From NCBI GenBank assembly GCA_022843405.1, contig JALHNQ010000011.1, positions 1-64,000 of the forward strand: 64,000 nucleotides of DNA. Direction: 5' to 3'. The translations under genes were made by a program, and so were the position numbers. Under the pieces are notes generated by a model. It worked only from the letters and a program-made list of their open reading frames with translations, was not told where the DNA came from and did not search any database. Source of the DNA: Methylocystis sp. (lineage in GTDB: Bacteria; Pseudomonadota; Alphaproteobacteria; Rhizobiales; Beijerinckiaceae). Positions 63,098-64,000 of the stretch are shown one piece after another; position 1 is the stretch's first letter, and each line of letters starts with the position of its first letter.

Positions 63098-64000
63098 ATG
63101 ACGCATATTTCGCGTTTTCGCGTTTTCGCTAAATCGGAGATGCTCTTACTCCTCCGCGTGACGCTCGTAGGACCGTTTTGCGTTTGCCTCAGTACGGCGG
63201 GCTTTGCCGAAAGCGGTCGTTGGGCGCGTTGTCGCGGCGCCGACCCGGGTGCGGATCGCGGGGTGTACGGAGGTCATCGTCCGTGGGAGTCGGGAAAGCA
63301 AACGCAATCAGCTCAGAGCATATGTCAATCGGGGCGCCGCCTATCGAGCCAAGGGCGCTTTCGATCGCGCCTTGGCCGATTTTGACAGGGCGCTGCAGCT
63401 CGATCCGAGGTCGGCTCTCGCCCTTACCGAACGCGCGTCGACCTATCGGGCAAAAGGCGAGCTCGAGCATGCGATCGCCGATTACGACAGGGCGCTACGG
63501 CTCGACGAGAATTCGACGGCGGCTTATGACGGCCGCGCCAAGGCCTATCGCGCCAAGGGCGATCTAGACAAGGCTTTGGCCGATTTCAATGAGGCCGTGA
63601 GACTCGATCCGAGATCGGCCGCATTTCACGTCGATCGCGGAGCCGTTTATCAGGCGCAAGGTGATTTCGATCGCGCCATCGCCGATTACGACGAGGCGAT
63701 CGAACGTGATCCCAAGCTGGCGAGCGCTTACAATGATCGCGGTTTGGCGTTCTCCGCCAAAGGCGATTTCGACAAGGCTCTCGCGGATTTCAGCACGGCT
63801 CTCGAACTCGATCTCAAATTTACGGACGCGTTCGTCAGCCGGGCCCACGTCTATCGCGCCAAGCAGGACCTCGATCATGCAAGACGGGACCTCGAAGCCG
63901 CGTTGAGGCTCGACCCACAGCTCGCGTCGGCGAAAGATGCGCTCGACGAGGTGAACAGGCTCCCTGCCGAGAGGGCGGCGCCTTTGCCACGTACGACTCC
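63098..64000 (+). pseudogene. Exported TPR protein, frameshifted and open at window end
   Basis: ATG 63098 (GGGAG upstream) opens a signal-peptide frame (MLLLLRVTLVGPFCVCLSTAGFAE). Near 63245-63255 the sensible frame shifts by one base to RIAGCTEVIVRGSRESKRNQLRAYVNRGAAYRAKG. From there at least six TPR units follow with the repeat AYRAKGDLDKALADFNEAVRLDP, with no stop to 64000. Intact homologues read C..ADP..RIAACT..I across that join. Either a real frameshift or a base error. Such alphaproteobacterial proteins are periplasmic TPR scaffolds of unknown partner. Confidence 0.7.

Overview
The window is GC-rich DNA, apparently from an alphaproteobacterium of the Hyphomicrobiales type. That placement rests on IncP-like traL/traM genes, short plasmid SSBs, a DUF2285-like gene, and mer, czc and DUF3141 genes of alphaproteobacterial style. 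The species cannot be read from the window; a methylotroph or methanotroph is possible, but no diagnostic gene is present. The whole window looks like accessory DNA (a conjugative plasmid, megaplasmid or genomic island). It has many small frameshifted remnants and no rRNA, tRNA or CRISPR that I could see.

Layout. (1) 0.1-7.3 kb is a conjugation-type region: traL-traM, two intact ssb genes and one truncated ssb, small plasmid hypotheticals and an acyltransferase. Two ssb loci are preceded by a structured inverted-repeat element whose hairpin stem covaries. (2) 7.7-14.7 kb is a minus-strand sulfur/methyl cluster. It runs from an MBL hydrolase (persulfide-dioxygenase-like) through MFS, SHOCT protein, DsrE, cysteine desulfurase and a methyltransferase-nucleoside phosphorylase fusion to a METTL7-like methyltransferase. 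An ArsR-rhodanese regulator is divergent, with a palindromic operator candidate between. (3) 14.9-30.7 kb is a heavy-metal region: a DMT permease with a His-rich tail, a CDF exporter, an IS1182-like remnant, a P1B-ATPase fused to an OmpA domain, a decayed second ATPase, a PepSY/response regulator/histidine kinase operon and a divergent CzcBAC-type efflux operon. (4) 31.1-37.8 kb is a mercury module (merR, a MerR-type 19-bp-spacer promoter, a tiny membrane ORF, merT, merP, merA), an orphan Rieske protein and copper-type genes (CusF-like, DUF2933, isoprenylcysteine methyltransferase-like).

(5) 37.8-55.2 kb is a carbon/energy module: DUF3141, a phosphotransacetylase remnant, PPK2, PEP synthase, D-2-hydroxyacid dehydrogenase, GH15 glucoamylase, GH144-like glucanase, an SbmA/YddA-type ABC transporter, GH3 beta-glucosidase and a truncated GH94/GH36-type protein. 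Together these could degrade storage or periplasmic glucans and feed fermentation and polyphosphate/PEP metabolism (inference). (6) 55.5-61.6 kb is a mobile graveyard. A 3.4-kb recombinase-in-trio (RIT) element with 84-bp terminal inverted repeats and a 6-bp target duplication sits inside an IS21-type istB fragment. It is followed by scrambled IS21 pieces and fragments of a serine recombinase, galT and a second D-LDH. (7) 61.7-64 kb holds an archaeal-type (type II) GAPDH and a TPR protein running off the window.

Most striking items: the P1B-ATPase/OmpA fusion, the methyltransferase/phosphorylase fusion in a translationally coupled sulfur operon, the covarying hairpins upstream of ssb genes, and the RIT element with a 14-bp-arm palindrome at its left junction and an amber codon in its first recombinase.
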